Shown: positions 19,277 to 29,290, numbered from the stretch's first letter. The stretch: DNA of 64,000 bases from Arenimonas soli (GCF_014643775.1 NZ_BMKC01000001.1:310001-374000); one strand, 5' to 3'. The notes: generated from the sequence alone by a model not told the origin. A program made the numbers and translations.

Positions 19277-20932
19277 ATGCGCCGGATTTGCCTGTTGATC
19301 AGCCTGGCTGCGGCCAGTGGCCTGGCCCATGCCGAAGGCGAACACCTGCTTGTCGCCAAGCGCATCCATACCGGCGATGCAGGCGCGCCCGTTGCCGAGG
19401 CCATGGCCTGGGACGCGCAGGGCAGGCTGCTGGCGATCGGGTCGGCACGGGCGCTGTACGATCGCTACCCGGATGCGACCCGCCATGACGCCGGTGACGC
19501 CACCGTCGTGCCCGGCCTCGTGGATGCCCATGCCCACCTGATGAACCTGGGCTTCGCCCTGCTTCGCGCCGACCTGGTGGACGCGGCCAGCAAGGACGAA
19601 GTCATCCGGCGCCTGCAGGCCTTCGAGGCCACGCTGCCCGAAGGCGCCTGGCTGCTGGGCCGCGGCTGGGACCAGAACGACTGGCCGGGCAAGCAGTTCC
19701 CCACCGCCGCCGACCTGGACTCCGCTTTCCCGGACCGCCCGGTCTGGCTCGAACGCGTGGACGGCCACGCCGGCTGGGCCAACAGCGCCGCGCTGCGCGC
19801 CGTCGAACGCGACCTGGCCGGCGACTGGCAGCCCGACGGCGGCCGTATCCTGCGCGACGACGCCGGACGCGCCACCGGCGTGTTCATCGACACCGCCGCC
19901 GCGCTCGTGGACGCCGTGGTGTCGCAGCCCGACGACGCCCTGCGCGCCGAGGCGCTGGAGCGCGCGCTCGCCGCCGCCGTGGCCAACGGCCTGACCGGCG
20001 TGCACGACATGGGCGTGTCCCTGGCCGACCTGCAGCTGATGCGCGGTTTCGCCGACGCCGGCAAGCTGCCGCTGCGCATCCGCGCCTACGCCAACGGCGA
20101 CGCCGCCGCCCTGGACGCGCTGTGCGCGATGGGTGCCTACGAACACGCTTCCGGCCGCCTGGCCATGCGCGGCGTGAAGTTCTACGTGGACGGCGCGCTG
20201 GGCAGCCGTGGCGCCGCGCTCATCGAGGATTACAGCGACGAACCCGGTCACCGTGGCCTGCTGGTGACCGAACCGGCCGCGTATGCGGCGGGCGTGGCCA
20301 AGGCCCGAGGTTGCGGCATCCAGCCGGCCAGCCACGCCATCGGCGACCGCGGCAACCGAATCGTGCTCGACACCTATGCCGCCGTCCTGGGCGACCAGGC
20401 GGACGGCGACCACCGCTGGCGCATCGAACACGCCCAGGTCGTGCACCGCGACGACCTGCCGCGTTTCGCCAGCCTCAAGGTCATCGCCTCGATGCAGCCC
20501 ACGCACGCCACGTCCGACATGCCCTGGGCCGAAGCCCGGGTTGGCCGCGAACGCCTGTACGGCGCCTACGCCTGGCAGCGCCTGCGCGCGCTCGGCGTGC
20601 CGCTGGCGCTGGGCTCGGATTTCCCGGTGGAATCGGTGGACCCACGCCTGGGCCTGTATTCGGCCGTGACCCGCCAGGACCGCGACGGCAAGCCGCCGGG
20701 CGGCTGGCTGCCCGACCAGAAGCTTTCACCGGACCAGGCGCTGCAGGGTTTCACCGCCGGCGCCGCGTTCGCGTCGTTCGACGAGGAAAACATCGGGCGC
20801 CTGGCGCCGGGTTTGAGCGCCGACTTCGTCGTGCTCGACGCCGACCCGCTGTCCGTCGATGCCTCGCGCCTGCCGGCGCTGAAGGTGGTTTCAACGTGGG
20901 TGGACGGCCAGGCCGTATACACCGCCGACTGA
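19277..20932 (+). CDS. Exported amidohydrolase (amidohydrolase 3 / YtcJ-like)
   Basis: A 551-residue metal-dependent amidohydrolase with a signal peptide (MRRICLLISLAAASGLAHA), so probably periplasmic. Metal-site motifs appear in order: VPGLVDAHAHLMNLG (H-x-H), KFYVDGALGSRG, SHAIGDRGNR, RIEHAQVV and ALGSDFPVESVDP (Asp). The late ENIGRLAPGLSADFVVLDADP is the usual family end. ATG 19277 follows a GGGAGGTG ribosome site; an in-frame start 42 bases upstream lies in the hairpin and is not used. Substrate not deducible. Confidence 0.85.
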   Translation: MRRICLLISLAAASGLAHAEGEHLLVAKRIHTGDAGAPVAEAMAWDAQGRLLAIGSARALYDRYPDATRHDAGDATVVPGLVDAHAHLMNLGFALLRADLVDAASKDEVIRRLQAFEATLPEGAWLLGRGWDQNDWPGKQFPTAADLDSAFPDRPVWLERVDGHAGWANSAALRAVERDLAGDWQPDGGRILRDDAGRATGVFIDTAAALVDAVVSQPDDALRAEALERALAAAVANGLTGVHDMGVSLADLQLMRGFADAGKLPLRIRAYANGDAAALDALCAMGAYEHASGRLAMRGVKFYVDGALGSRGAALIEDYSDEPGHRGLLVTEPAAYAAGVAKARGCGIQPASHAIGDRGNRIVLDTYAAVLGDQADGDHRWRIEHAQVVHRDDLPRFASLKVIASMQPTHATSDMPWAEARVGRERLYGAYAWQRLRALGVPLALGSDFPVESVDPRLGLYSAVTRQDRDGKPPGGWLPDQKLSPDQALQGFTAGAAFASFDEENIGRLAPGLSADFVVLDADPLSVDASRLPALKVVSTWVDGQAVYTAD

Positions 20933-20942
20933 AAACCGCCTT

Positions 20943-21815
20943 CTACCAGTCGAGGGTGCCGCGCACGACGGTCTGCACCTGCCCGCCCGACCAGACTTCG
21001 CCTTCGGCGTCCACCTGCAGGTAAAGGCGGGCGTCGTGGCCGACTTCGCGGCCCTGGCTGACGACGTAGTCGCCGTTGGCGTGGGGCAGGGCGCCGGCGT
21101 GGTGCAGCCAGGCCGCCAGGGTGGCGTTGGCGGCGCCGGAGGCGGCGTCTTCCACCTGCGCCGGCTGGCCGACGAAGGCGCGCACGGCCAGGTCGTGGTC
21201 GCCGCCGGTGCAGCGGGCATAGACACACAGCCCCATGGCTTCGGTGTCCGCGGCCAGCAGGGCGATCTCCGCCCAGGGCGGCGTCAGCGCGCGCAGCGAG
21301 GCTTCGTCGCGCAGTTCGGCCAGCCACCAGCGACGGCCGCCGTCCATCAGCACCGGCGGCAGCGCGCCCAGGGGCAGGCCGGCCAGCACCGGCGCCAGGC
21401 GCGGGTCGTTGGCCTGGCCGGTTTCGAGCACCCGGGCGCGCGGCGCCCGCACCGCCAGGCGGCGTTCGCCGCCGTCGCCCTGCACCCGGATCGGCAGCAG
21501 GCCGACGGCGCATTCCTGCACCAGCAGGCCGTCGCGCGGCGCCGCCAGGCCGGCGTCAAGCACGGCGTGGGCGCTGCCGATGCTGGGGTGGCCGGCGAAG
21601 GGCACCTCCCGGCGCGGGCTGAAGATGCGCAGCCGGTAGCTGGCTTCCGGCGTCGAAGGCGGCAGCACGAAGGTGGTTTCCGGCAGGCGGGTCCAGCGGG
21701 CGATGGCCTGCATCGCGGCCTCGTCCAGCGAAGCGGCGTCGAACACCACCGCCAGCGGATTGCCGTCGCCCGGCCGGGCGGCGAAAACGTCGAGTTGTAC
21801 GAACGGGTAGAGCAT
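20943..21815 (-). CDS. PhzF family isomerase/epimerase
   Basis: A 290-residue PhzF-type protein with two similar halves of the diaminopimelate-epimerase fold. Visible are VFAARPGDGNPLAVVFD with the GNP motif, FSPRREVPFAGHPSIGSAH (catalytic-loop region), and EDAASGAANATLAAWLHH in the second half. It is probably cytoplasmic. Most members are of unknown substrate; true phenazine synthesis is unlikely because no other phz genes are here. It converges on the amidohydrolase and is divergent from lysAC. Confidence 0.88.
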   Translation of the reverse strand: MLYPFVQLDVFAARPGDGNPLAVVFDAASLDEAAMQAIARWTRLPETTFVLPPSTPEASYRLRIFSPRREVPFAGHPSIGSAHAVLDAGLAAPRDGLLVQECAVGLLPIRVQGDGGERRLAVRAPRARVLETGQANDPRLAPVLAGLPLGALPPVLMDGGRRWWLAELRDEASLRALTPPWAEIALLAADTEAMGLCVYARCTGGDHDLAVRAFVGQPAQVEDAASGAANATLAAWLHHAGALPHANGDYVVSQGREVGHDARLYLQVDAEGEVWSGGQVQTVVRGTLDW

Positions 21816-21944
21816 TCGGGGGCTTCCTGCCCGGGGAGTGGCGAAGATTAGCAGCCCGCCGGTGAATCACCCCTCCACGCCCTTGGTTTACACTCGGCGG
21901 GCCCGTGCCCCGCGCACCGGCGTCCCCCAGCCAGAACCCTGACC

Positions 21945-24569
21945 ATGACTCCTGCCGCGCCCGCCGCCGGTGCCGTCGCACCGGATTGGATCGTCCTGAA
22001 GTTCGGAGGCACCTCGGTGTCCCGACGCCATCGCTGGGACACCATTGGCGCGCTGATGAAACGGCGCGCGTCCGAAGAGGGCGCGAAGGTGCTGGTGGTG
22101 GTGTCGGCCCTGTCGGGTGTCACCAACGAACTGCAGGCGATCTGCGACGGCCACGCCGACGCACCCGGCACCGCCGCGCGTTTCGATGCGCTGGCCTTGC
22201 GCCACCGCGACTTCTGCCGCGACGAACTGGGCCTGGACCCCGACGCCGTGCTGGGCGAACGCCTGGCCGCGCTGCAGGCGCTCGCCGCCGACCCGCGCCG
22301 CGCCAGCGGCGACCTGGCCTGGCAGGCCGAGGTGCTGGGCCAGGGCGAACTGCTGTCTTCGACGCTGGGCGTGGCCTACCTGCGTTCGCAGGGCCTGGAC
22401 GTGGGCTGGACCGATTCGCGCGACTGGCTGGCCGCGCGCGCGCTGCCCAACCAGAACGACTGGGCGCGCCGGCTGTCGGCGTCCTGCGACTTCGAAGGCG
22501 ACGCCGCCCTGCGCGCCCGCTTCGACGCCGCCGGCCCGGCGCTGCGCATCGCCCAGGGTTTCATCGCACGCGCCGAAGACGGCGGCACGGCGATCCTGGG
22601 CCGCGGGGGCTCAGACACGTCGGCGGCCTACCTGGGCGCGTTGCTCAAGGCCCGGCGCGTCGAGATATGGACCGACGTGCCCGGCATGTTCAGCGCCAAT
22701 CCGCGCCAGGTGCCCGAGGCGCGCCTGCTTTCGCGCCTGGACTACGCCGAGGCCCAGGAAATCGCCACCACCGGCGCCAAGGTACTGCACCCGCGCTGCA
22801 TCCACCCTTGCCGCGAGGCGCGCGTGCCGCTGTGGATCCGCGACACCACCCGGCCGGACATGCCCGGCACCGTCATCGATGCGTCGGCCACCACCGTGCC
22901 CGGCGTCAAGGCGATCAGCTCGCGCCGCGGCATCGTGCTGGTGTCGATGGAAACCATCGGCATGTGGCAGCAGGTGGGCTTTCTTTCCGACGTGTTCGAG
23001 CGCTTCAAGGCGCATGGGCTGTCGGTGGACCTGATCGGTTCGTCCGAGGCCAACGTCACCGTGTCGCTGGACCCCAGCGACAACCTGGTCAGCACCAACG
23101 TGCTCGACGCGCTGTGCGCGGACCTGGGCCAGGTCTGCCGGGTGAAGGTGATCGCGCCCTGCGCCGCGGTCACCCTGGTCGGGCGCGGCATGCGGTCGCT
23201 GCTGCACAAGCTGTCCGACGTCTGGGCCGAGTTCGGCCGCGAGCGCGTGCACCTTATTTCGCAGTCATCGAACGACCTCAACCTCACCTTCGTCCTGGAC
23301 GAAGACCTGGACGAGGACATGCTGCCGCGCCTGCACGCGCTGCTGGCCCAGTGCGGCGCGATGCCGGTGACCGAGACGGCCGTGTTCGGGCCCAGCTGGC
23401 GCAGCCTCGACAAGCCCGCGCAAGGCCGCCCGCAGACCTGGTGGCAACGCCTGCAGCCACGCTTGCTGGACGCAGCGAAGGCCGGCACGCCGCGCTACGC
23501 CTACCACCTGCCGACGGTGCGCGAACGCGCCCGCGAACTGATGGACGTGGCGGCGATCGACCGTCGCTTCTACGCGCTCAAGGCCAATCCGCATCCCGAT
23601 ATCCTGCGTACGCTGGAAGCCGAGGGGTTCGGCTTCGAGTGTGTTTCCCAGGGCGAGCTCGACCACCTGTTCGGCGTGCTGCCGACCCTGGCGCCGGACC
23701 GCGTGCTGTTCACGCCCAGCTTCGCGCCGCGGCGCGAGTTCGAGGCGGCGCTGGCGCGCGGCGTGTTCGTCACGCTCGATTCGCTGGTGCCGCTGCAGCA
23801 GTGGCCGCAGCTGTTCAAAGGGCGTGACATCGTGCTGCGCGTGGACCCGGGCTTTGGCCAGGGCCACCACGAAAAGGTGCGCACCGGCGGCAAGGACGCC
23901 AAGTTCGGCCTGGCCGCGGAATCGGTGCCGCAGTTCGCGGCCGCCGCCCGCGCCACCGGTGCCCGCATCACCGGCCTGCACGCGCACATCGGCAGCGGCA
24001 TCCACGACGCCAGGCACTGGCATACCGTGTACGCCAGCCTGGCGGCGATCGCCGAAGGCATCGGCACGGTGTCCTTCATCGACGTCGGCGGTGGCCTCGG
24101 CGTGGCCTACGACCCCGACGCCGCGCCCTTCGACCTGGTCGCCTACGGCGCCGCCCTGGCCGAACTCAAGGCGGCCTATCCGCACTACGCGCTGTGGGTG
24201 GAGCCGGGCCGTTACCTGGTCGCCGAAGCCGGCGTGCTGCTGCTGTCGGTCACCCAGGTGGTGGACAAGCAGGGCCAGCGCCGGGTCGGCGCCGACGGCG
24301 GCATGAACGCCCTGATGCGGCCGGCGCTTTACGGCGCCTGGCATGAAATCGTCAACCTGAGCCGGCCGGATGCGCCGCCGGGCCCGCCCTGCGAAGTGGT
24401 CGGCCCGGTCTGCGAATCGAGCGACGTGCTCGGCAAGCAGCGGCGCCTGCCCGAAGCCACCGCCGAAGGTGACGTGCTGCTGGTCGGTCACGCCGGCGCC
24501 TACGGCGCGGTGATGGCCAACCGCTACAACCTGCGTGCCTTGCCGCAGGAGGACGTGATCGATGACTGA
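21945..24569 (+). CDS. lysAC: Bifunctional aspartate kinase / diaminopimelate decarboxylase
   Basis: An 874-residue fusion covering the first and last steps of lysine synthesis. The N-terminal aspartokinase has VLKFGGTSVS, GRGGSDTSAAYLGALL and ACT-type regulatory segments around residues 330-470. The C-terminal PLP decarboxylase has FYALKANPHPDIL with the PLP lysine, HAHIGSGI, WVEPGRYLVAEAG and GPVCESSDVL with the conserved cysteine. This fusion is typical of Xanthomonadales and a useful taxonomic marker. It overlaps murL by 8 bases. Confidence 0.96.
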   Translation: MTPAAPAAGAVAPDWIVLKFGGTSVSRRHRWDTIGALMKRRASEEGAKVLVVVSALSGVTNELQAICDGHADAPGTAARFDALALRHRDFCRDELGLDPDAVLGERLAALQALAADPRRASGDLAWQAEVLGQGELLSSTLGVAYLRSQGLDVGWTDSRDWLAARALPNQNDWARRLSASCDFEGDAALRARFDAAGPALRIAQGFIARAEDGGTAILGRGGSDTSAAYLGALLKARRVEIWTDVPGMFSANPRQVPEARLLSRLDYAEAQEIATTGAKVLHPRCIHPCREARVPLWIRDTTRPDMPGTVIDASATTVPGVKAISSRRGIVLVSMETIGMWQQVGFLSDVFERFKAHGLSVDLIGSSEANVTVSLDPSDNLVSTNVLDALCADLGQVCRVKVIAPCAAVTLVGRGMRSLLHKLSDVWAEFGRERVHLISQSSNDLNLTFVLDEDLDEDMLPRLHALLAQCGAMPVTETAVFGPSWRSLDKPAQGRPQTWWQRLQPRLLDAAKAGTPRYAYHLPTVRERARELMDVAAIDRRFYALKANPHPDILRTLEAEGFGFECVSQGELDHLFGVLPTLAPDRVLFTPSFAPRREFEAALARGVFVTLDSLVPLQQWPQLFKGRDIVLRVDPGFGQGHHEKVRTGGKDAKFGLAAESVPQFAAAARATGARITGLHAHIGSGIHDARHWHTVYASLAAIAEGIGTVSFIDVGGGLGVAYDPDAAPFDLVAYGAALAELKAAYPHYALWVEPGRYLVAEAGVLLLSVTQVVDKQGQRRVGADGGMNALMRPALYGAWHEIVNLSRPDAPPGPPCEVVGPVCESSDVLGKQRRLPEATAEGDVLLVGHAGAYGAVMANRYNLRALPQEDVIDD

Positions 24570-25914
24570 CTTCGACCCGGGCGCGGTGCGCGCCTTCCGC
24601 TTCCTGGACTGCCGCTTCGATGCCGACACCGGCGAGGCGGGCCTGGACTATGCCTTCGACGACGGCCCGGTGATGACCGAGGTGCTGCGTTTCCCGGGTG
24701 CGCCGTTCGCGCTGGACGGCGAACGCGCCGCCGCGGTGCAGCGGGCGCTGCGGCTGCTGCACCTCGTGGCGGGCGTGAGTTACTACAAGGCGGCGGTGCC
24801 GGCGGAAATCCGCATCGAGGCCTACGACATCGATGCCGGAACGGCGGCACTGCTGACGTCGGTCTATGAAAACGGGCTGGGTGAGTTCGCCTACCGCAAC
24901 GGGCTGTCGCTGCGCGGGAAGATCGTTTTCCCGGCCCGGGGCAGTGCCGCCCCGGCGCCGCCGGCGGGGCTTTCCGAACACGCCGTGGTCGCCATCGGCG
25001 GCGGCAAGGACTCCCTGGTCAGCATAGAAGCCCTGCGCGCCGCCGGCGTCGCGCAAACCGTCACCTGGGTCGGTGGCTCGCCGCTGATCGCCGCCTGCGC
25101 CGCGCGCACCGGCCTGCCCACGCTCAACATCGGGCGGGCGCTGTCGCCGCTGCTGTTCGACCTCAACCGCCGCGGCGCGCTCAACGGCCACATCCCGGTG
25201 ACGGCGGTGAACTCGGCCATCCTGGCCCTGGCCGCGCTGCTGCACGGCCACGACCAGGTCGTCTTCTCCAATGAACGCTCGGCCAGCTATGGCAGCCTCA
25301 TCCCCGGCACCGGCGAGGTGAACCACCAGTGGTCCAAGGGCTGGGAGTTCGAGCGCGACTTCGCCGCCCACCTGCGCTCCCACGTCGCCGCCGACCTGCG
25401 CTATTACTCGCTGCTTCGGCCGTTCTCGGAGCTGGCGGTGGCGCGCCAGTTCGCGCGCATCGACCACTACGACGCGTACTTCTCCAGCTGCAACCGCAAC
25501 TTCCACCTGTTGGGTGAACGCCCGGCGCAGCGCTGGTGCGGGGTCTGCCCGAAATGCCACTTCGTGTTCCTGGCGCTGGCGCCGTTCATGCCCAAGCCGC
25601 GGCTGATGGGTATCTTCGGCCGCAACCTGCTCGACGAGGCCGACCAGGCCCCGGGCTTCGACGCGCTGATGGAGTTCCGCGACCACAAGCCCTTCGAGTG
25701 CGTGGGCGAGGGCCGGGAATCACGCGCGGCCATGGAACTTCTGGCCAACAGCGCGGCCTGGCGCGAGGATGCGCTGGTGAAGCGCTATTCCCGCGAAATC
25801 CGCCCCCAGCTCGACCCGGCCGACCGGGGGCTGGCGTCGCTGCTCGAACCCTCGGATGATCACGGCATCCCCGGCGCCTTGTGGGAGCGTCTGCGTGCGA
25901 ATTTCGGAGCTTGA
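24562..25914 (+). CDS. murL: UDP-MurNAc-L-alanyl-L-glutamate epimerase MurL
   Basis: A 450-residue protein matching MurL, the ATP-dependent enzyme described in Xanthomonas that turns the L-Glu of UDP-MurNAc-L-Ala-L-Glu into D-Glu, replacing free glutamate racemase plus MurD. Visible: an ATP-pyrophosphatase-like [13 protein letters not shown] loop, [20 protein letters not shown] and [17 protein letters not shown]. Its overlap with lysAC upstream and murD2 downstream ties it to cell-wall precursor supply. Confidence 0.92.
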   Translation: MTDFDPGAVRAFRFLDCRFDADTGEAGLDYAFDDGPVMTEVLRFPGAPFALDGERAAAVQRALRLLHLVAGVSYYKAAVPAEIRIEAYDIDAGTAALLTSVYENGLGEFAYRNGLSLRGKIVFPARGSAAPAPPAGLSEHAVVAIGGGKDSLVSIEALRAAGVAQTVTWVGGSPLIAACAARTGLPTLNIGRALSPLLFDLNRRGALNGHIPVTAVNSAILALAALLHGHDQVVFSNERSASYGSLIPGTGEVNHQWSKGWEFERDFAAHLRSHVAADLRYYSLLRPFSELAVARQFARIDHYDAYFSSCNRNFHLLGERPAQRWCGVCPKCHFVFLALAPFMPKPRLMGIFGRNLLDEADQAPGFDALMEFRDHKPFECVGEGRESRAAMELLANSAAWREDALVKRYSREIRPQLDPADRGLASLLEPSDDHGIPGALWERLRANFGA

Positions 25915-27274
25915 AGGAAAACGGGTCGCGATCTGGGGCTATGGCCGCGAGGGCCGTTCGGCGCTGGCGGCCCTGCGCTGGCGGCTGCCCAGCCAGCCGG
26001 TAACCGTGTTCTGTTCGCACGACGAAGCCGAACCCCTGCGCGACATGCAGGACCCGGCCCTGCGCATCGAAACCAGCGTCAACGCCGACATGCTGGCCGA
26101 ACACGAGGTGGTGGTTAAGTCGCCGGGCATCAGCCCCTACACTTCGCCGGCCGCCGACGCCGCGCTCAATGGCGTGCGTTTCATCGGCGCAAGCGGCCTG
26201 TGGTTCGCCGAGCCCGCCGCCGGCAAGCGCATCTGCGTCACCGGCAGCAAGGGCAAGTCGACCACCACGGCCCTGCTGGCCCACCTGCTGCGCGCCTCCG
26301 GGGCGCGCACCGCGCTGGCCGGCAACATCGGCCTGCCGCTGCTTGAACTGCTGGACGTGCAGCCGCCGCCGGCGTACTGGGCGATCGAACTGTCGAGCTA
26401 CCAGACCGGCGAAGCCAGCGACGTGGACGTGGCGGTGGTGCTGAACCTGTTCCCGGAACACCTGGACTGGCACGGCAGCGAGGCGCGTTATTACGCCGAC
26501 AAGCTGGCCCTGGTCACCCGCGCGGCGCCCCGGATGGCGGTCCTCAACGCCGGAGATCCCCGCCTGGTGGAGCTCGACGTGCCGCCCTCGACCAAGGTGC
26601 ACTGGTTCAACCACGCCGACGGCTGGCACCTGCGCGAGGCCATGGTCTACCGCGGCGAACAACCGGTGCTCGATGCCCGCCACGTGCCGCTGCCCGGTCG
26701 CCACAACCGCCTCAACCTGTGCGCGGCGCTGGCCACGGTCGAAGCCCTGGGCCTGGATGCCGTCGCGCTGGCGGCTTCCGCGGCCAGCTTCCGCGCGCTG
26801 CCGCACCGCCTGCAGTCGCTGGGCCTGCGCCACGGCATCGAGTCGGTCAACGATTCGATCTCGACCACGCCGCAGTCCACCATCGCCGCGCTCGACTGCT
26901 ACCGCGGTCGCCGGGTCGCCCTGCTGGTGGGCGGCTATGACCGCGGCCTGGACTGGGGCGTGTGCGTCGAACGCATTGCCGCCGAACCGGTGACCGCCGT
27001 GGTGACCATGGGCCAGAACGGCCCGCGCATCCACGAAAAGCTCAAGCCGCTGGCCCAGGGGGGGCGCTTCATCCTGGCCGAGGCCGAGGAGGTCAGCGAG
27101 GCGGTGAAACTGGGCCTGCAGGCGCTGGGTCACGACGGCGTGCTGCTGCTGTCGCCCGGCGCGGCAAGCTTCCCGCGCTACCGCGACTACATCGACCGTG
27201 GCCGGCATTTCGCCAAGGCCGCCGGCTTCGACCCCGACCTGATCAACACCATCCCCGGCCTCGGCGTCGCCTGA
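25895..27274 (+). CDS. murD2: UDP-MurNAc-L-alanine--L-glutamate ligase MurD2
   Basis: A 459-residue Mur ligase: N-terminal Rossmann-like [16 protein letters not shown] loop [24 protein letters not shown] and [13 protein letters not shown] in the central domain, and GYDRGLDW in the C-terminal domain. Its place beside murL identifies it as the L-glutamate-adding MurD2 rather than ordinary MurD. Start: GTG 25895 has GGGAG seven bases upstream; an in-frame ATG at 25856 would overlap murL by 59 bases and is not used. The frame overlaps the end of murL by 20 bases. Confidence 0.92.
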   Translation: MRISELEGKRVAIWGYGREGRSALAALRWRLPSQPVTVFCSHDEAEPLRDMQDPALRIETSVNADMLAEHEVVVKSPGISPYTSPAADAALNGVRFIGASGLWFAEPAAGKRICVTGSKGKSTTTALLAHLLRASGARTALAGNIGLPLLELLDVQPPPAYWAIELSSYQTGEASDVDVAVVLNLFPEHLDWHGSEARYYADKLALVTRAAPRMAVLNAGDPRLVELDVPPSTKVHWFNHADGWHLREAMVYRGEQPVLDARHVPLPGRHNRLNLCAALATVEALGLDAVALAASAASFRALPHRLQSLGLRHGIESVNDSISTTPQSTIAALDCYRGRRVALLVGGYDRGLDWGVCVERIAAEPVTAVVTMGQNGPRIHEKLKPLAQGGRFILAEAEEVSEAVKLGLQALGHDGVLLLSPGAASFPRYRDYIDRGRHFAKAAGFDPDLINTIPGLGVA

Positions 27275-27359
27275 AAACCGGGGCCAGAGTCGACTTTTCA
27301 TCGGGCTTTAACGGCAACGGGCACAGCATCGCGAAAAGTCGACTCTGCCCCCGGTTTTC
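27273..27359. repeat. 27-bp inverted repeat with GGGGCCAGAG core at the murD2 stop
   Basis: The arms 27273-27299 and 27333-27359 are reverse complements with one mismatch and enclose a 33-base loop. The outer sequence GAAAACCGGGG is followed by CCAGAGTCGACTTTTC. The element begins inside the murD2 TGA codon and fills most of the gap before the dienelactone hydrolase gene. It shares the GGG-CAGAG core and stop-codon placement with the repeat at 19188-19252. Confidence 0.8.
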
Positions 27360-27373
27360 CAGGACCCTCCGCC

Positions 27374-28153
27374 ATGCCTCGTTTCCTGCTCGCGCTCTTG
27401 CTGTTAGCCCTCGCCGCCACCGCCCAGGCCAAAGCCGTCGCCGAGCCCGTGAGCTGGGAACACGGCGGCACCACCTTCGACGGTTACCTGGTGTACGACG
27501 CCGACAAGGACGGCCGGCGAGCGGGCCTGCTGATGGTGCCCAACTGGATGGGCGTCACCGACGTGGCGGTCGAAAAGGCCAAGGCCCTGGCCGACGACGA
27601 TTACGTCATCCTGCTGGTGGACATGTACGGCCGCGGCGTTCGACCGGCCAATGCCGACGAGGCCGGCAAGGCCGCCGGCGCCGTGTATGCAGACCGCGAG
27701 GCCCTGCGCGGGCGCATCAAAACCGCGCTGGGCGTGCTGCGCGACTCGGCTGGCAGGGCGCCGCTGGATGCCACGCAGGTCGGCGGCATCGGTTTCTGTT
27801 TCGGCGGCGCCATCGTGCTGGAGCTGGCGCGCAGCGGTGCCGACGTGGCCGGCGTGGTCAGCTTCCACGGCAACCTGGAAACAACCCTGCCGGCGAAGCA
27901 GGGCGAGGTCGGCGCCAGCGTGCTGGTGCTCAATGGTGCCGCCGACACCTACGTGCCGCAGGCGCAGATCGCCGGTTTCCAGGACGAAATGACGGCCGCG
28001 AAGGTCGACTGGCAGTTCGTGAACTTCGGCGGCGCGGTGCACTGTTTCGCCGAGGCCGACGCCAACAGCCCGGGCTGCACGTACGACGCCCGTGCCGCGA
28101 AGCGCGCCTACGGGATGATGGAAGCCTTCTTCGACGAACGCTTCGGCGACTGA
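27374..28153 (+). CDS. Exported dienelactone hydrolase family protein
   Basis: A 259-residue alpha/beta hydrolase with a signal peptide (MPRFLLALLLLALAATAQA). The nucleophile is a cysteine in GIGFCFGGAIVLE, as in true dienelactone hydrolases, with a following Asp in VLNGAADTYVP and a His in GAVHCF. Periplasmic location is inferred from the leader. It lies behind the hairpin repeat, so it may have its own transcription signals or depend on read-through from murD2. Substrate unknown. Confidence 0.85.
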   Translation: MPRFLLALLLLALAATAQAKAVAEPVSWEHGGTTFDGYLVYDADKDGRRAGLLMVPNWMGVTDVAVEKAKALADDDYVILLVDMYGRGVRPANADEAGKAAGAVYADREALRGRIKTALGVLRDSAGRAPLDATQVGGIGFCFGGAIVLELARSGADVAGVVSFHGNLETTLPAKQGEVGASVLVLNGAADTYVPQAQIAGFQDEMTAAKVDWQFVNFGGAVHCFAEADANSPGCTYDARAAKRAYGMMEAFFDERFGD

Positions 28154-28154
28154 T

Positions 28155-29153
28155 TCAGTGCCCGCGGGCGACGGCGTAGCGGGCCAGCCCGCGCAGCGCC
28201 CGCGCCCACTCGGAGTCGGGCAGGGCGTCCAGGGCAGCTTCGGCGCGGTCGGCGTAGTGGGCCGCGCGCTCCCGGCTGTAGTCGATGCCGCCGGACTGGC
28301 CGATGGCGGCCAGCACCTCGGGCATGGCGTCGGCGTCGCCGGTTTCGATGGCCTGCCGCAGTCGGGCGCGCACTTCGTCGCCGGCATGGGCCATGGCGTG
28401 GATCAGGGGCAGGGTGGCCTTGCCCTCGGCCAGGTCGTCGCCCAGGTTCTTGCCCAGGGCGTCGGCGTCGGCGGTGTAGTCGAGCACGTCGTCGGCGATC
28501 TGGAAGGCCAGGCCCAGGTTCATGCCGTAGGCGTGCATGGCCTGCTGGGTGGCCTCGTCGGCGCCCGACAGCAGGGCGCCCAGGCGCGTGGCCGCCGCGA
28601 ACAGCACGGCCGTCTTGCGTTCGATCACCCGCAGGTAGGCCGCTTCGTCGGTGTCGGGGTTGTGCACGTGCAGCAGCTGCAGCACCTCGCCTTCGGCGAT
28701 CTGGTTGGTGGTGTCGGCCAGGATGCGCATGACCGGCATCGAGTCGAGTTCGACCATCAGCTGGAAGCTGCGCGAATACAGGAAATCCCCCACCAGCACG
28801 CTGGGCGCGTTGCCCCACAGCGCGTTGGCGGTGCGCCGGCCGCGGCGCAGGTCGGATTCGTCCACCACGTCGTCGTGCAGCAGGGTCGAGGTGTGGATGA
28901 ACTCGATGATCGCCGCCAGTTGGTGCACGCGCGGCCCGCCGCCGCCCAGGGCCCGGGCCGCCAGCACGACCAACATGGGCCGCAGGCGCTTGCCGCCGGC
29001 GGCGACGATGTGTTCGGAGATCTGGTTGATCAGCACCACGTCCGAGGCCAGCCGGCCGCGGATCAGGGTGTCCACGGCCGCCATCTCGCCGGCGGCGAGG
29101 GCCTGGACCTGGGTGATGCCGGGCAGGGAAACGGGGCGGGGCTGGGCTGACAT
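28155..29153 (-). CDS. ispB: Octaprenyl-diphosphate synthase IspB
   Basis: A 332-residue trans-polyprenyl synthase making the side chain for ubiquinone. The two aspartate-rich motifs are LLHDDVVDES and QIADDVLDYT, and GGKRLRPML binds the diphosphate. The ATG at 29153 is placed 6 bases after a perfect TATAAT and has no ribosome site, which suggests a leaderless message. A longer in-frame opening upstream would run through the promoter. It is divergent from ssb, and its 3' end meets the dienelactone hydrolase. Confidence 0.93.
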   Translation of the reverse strand: MSAQPRPVSLPGITQVQALAAGEMAAVDTLIRGRLASDVVLINQISEHIVAAGGKRLRPMLVVLAARALGGGGPRVHQLAAIIEFIHTSTLLHDDVVDESDLRRGRRTANALWGNAPSVLVGDFLYSRSFQLMVELDSMPVMRILADTTNQIAEGEVLQLLHVHNPDTDEAAYLRVIERKTAVLFAAATRLGALLSGADEATQQAMHAYGMNLGLAFQIADDVLDYTADADALGKNLGDDLAEGKATLPLIHAMAHAGDEVRARLRQAIETGDADAMPEVLAAIGQSGGIDYSRERAAHYADRAEAALDALPDSEWARALRGLARYAVARGH

Positions 29154-29159
29154 GGCGCG

Positions 29160-29165
29160 ATTATA
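29160..29165 (-). promoter_or_regulatory. Perfect -10 element of ispB
   Basis: On the minus strand the hexamer is TATAAT (6 of 6). No good -35 is seen at 16-18 bases. Transcription should begin about 7 bases on, at or next to the A of the ispB ATG (29153). Confidence 0.6.
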
Positions 29166-29240
29166 CGATTCCCGGCCCCCTTTACGGGTGGTTTCCGACC
29201 CCCGGCGGGGGCAATGGCCAGTGGCCCGGGCGGCGAAGGC

Positions 29241-29249
29241 TGGCATAAT
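29241..29249 (+). promoter_or_regulatory. Extended -10 promoter of ssb
   Basis: TGG directly followed by CATAAT (29244-29249) makes an extended -10 (TGN plus a hexamer matching 5 of 6). The -35 region is poor, as is usual for extended -10 promoters. The start would fall near 29256, giving a leader of about 35 bases with AAAGGCGG ahead of the ssb ATG. Confidence 0.5.
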
Positions 29250-29290
29250 CGGGCCTTCCACGGATCAATAAACTTCAAAGGCGGTTCGCC

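Noticed and set aside
25856-25894. Upstream ATG as start of murD2
   Set aside because: It would overlap murL by 59 bases and adds residues not typical of the family; GTG 25895 has a good ribosome site.
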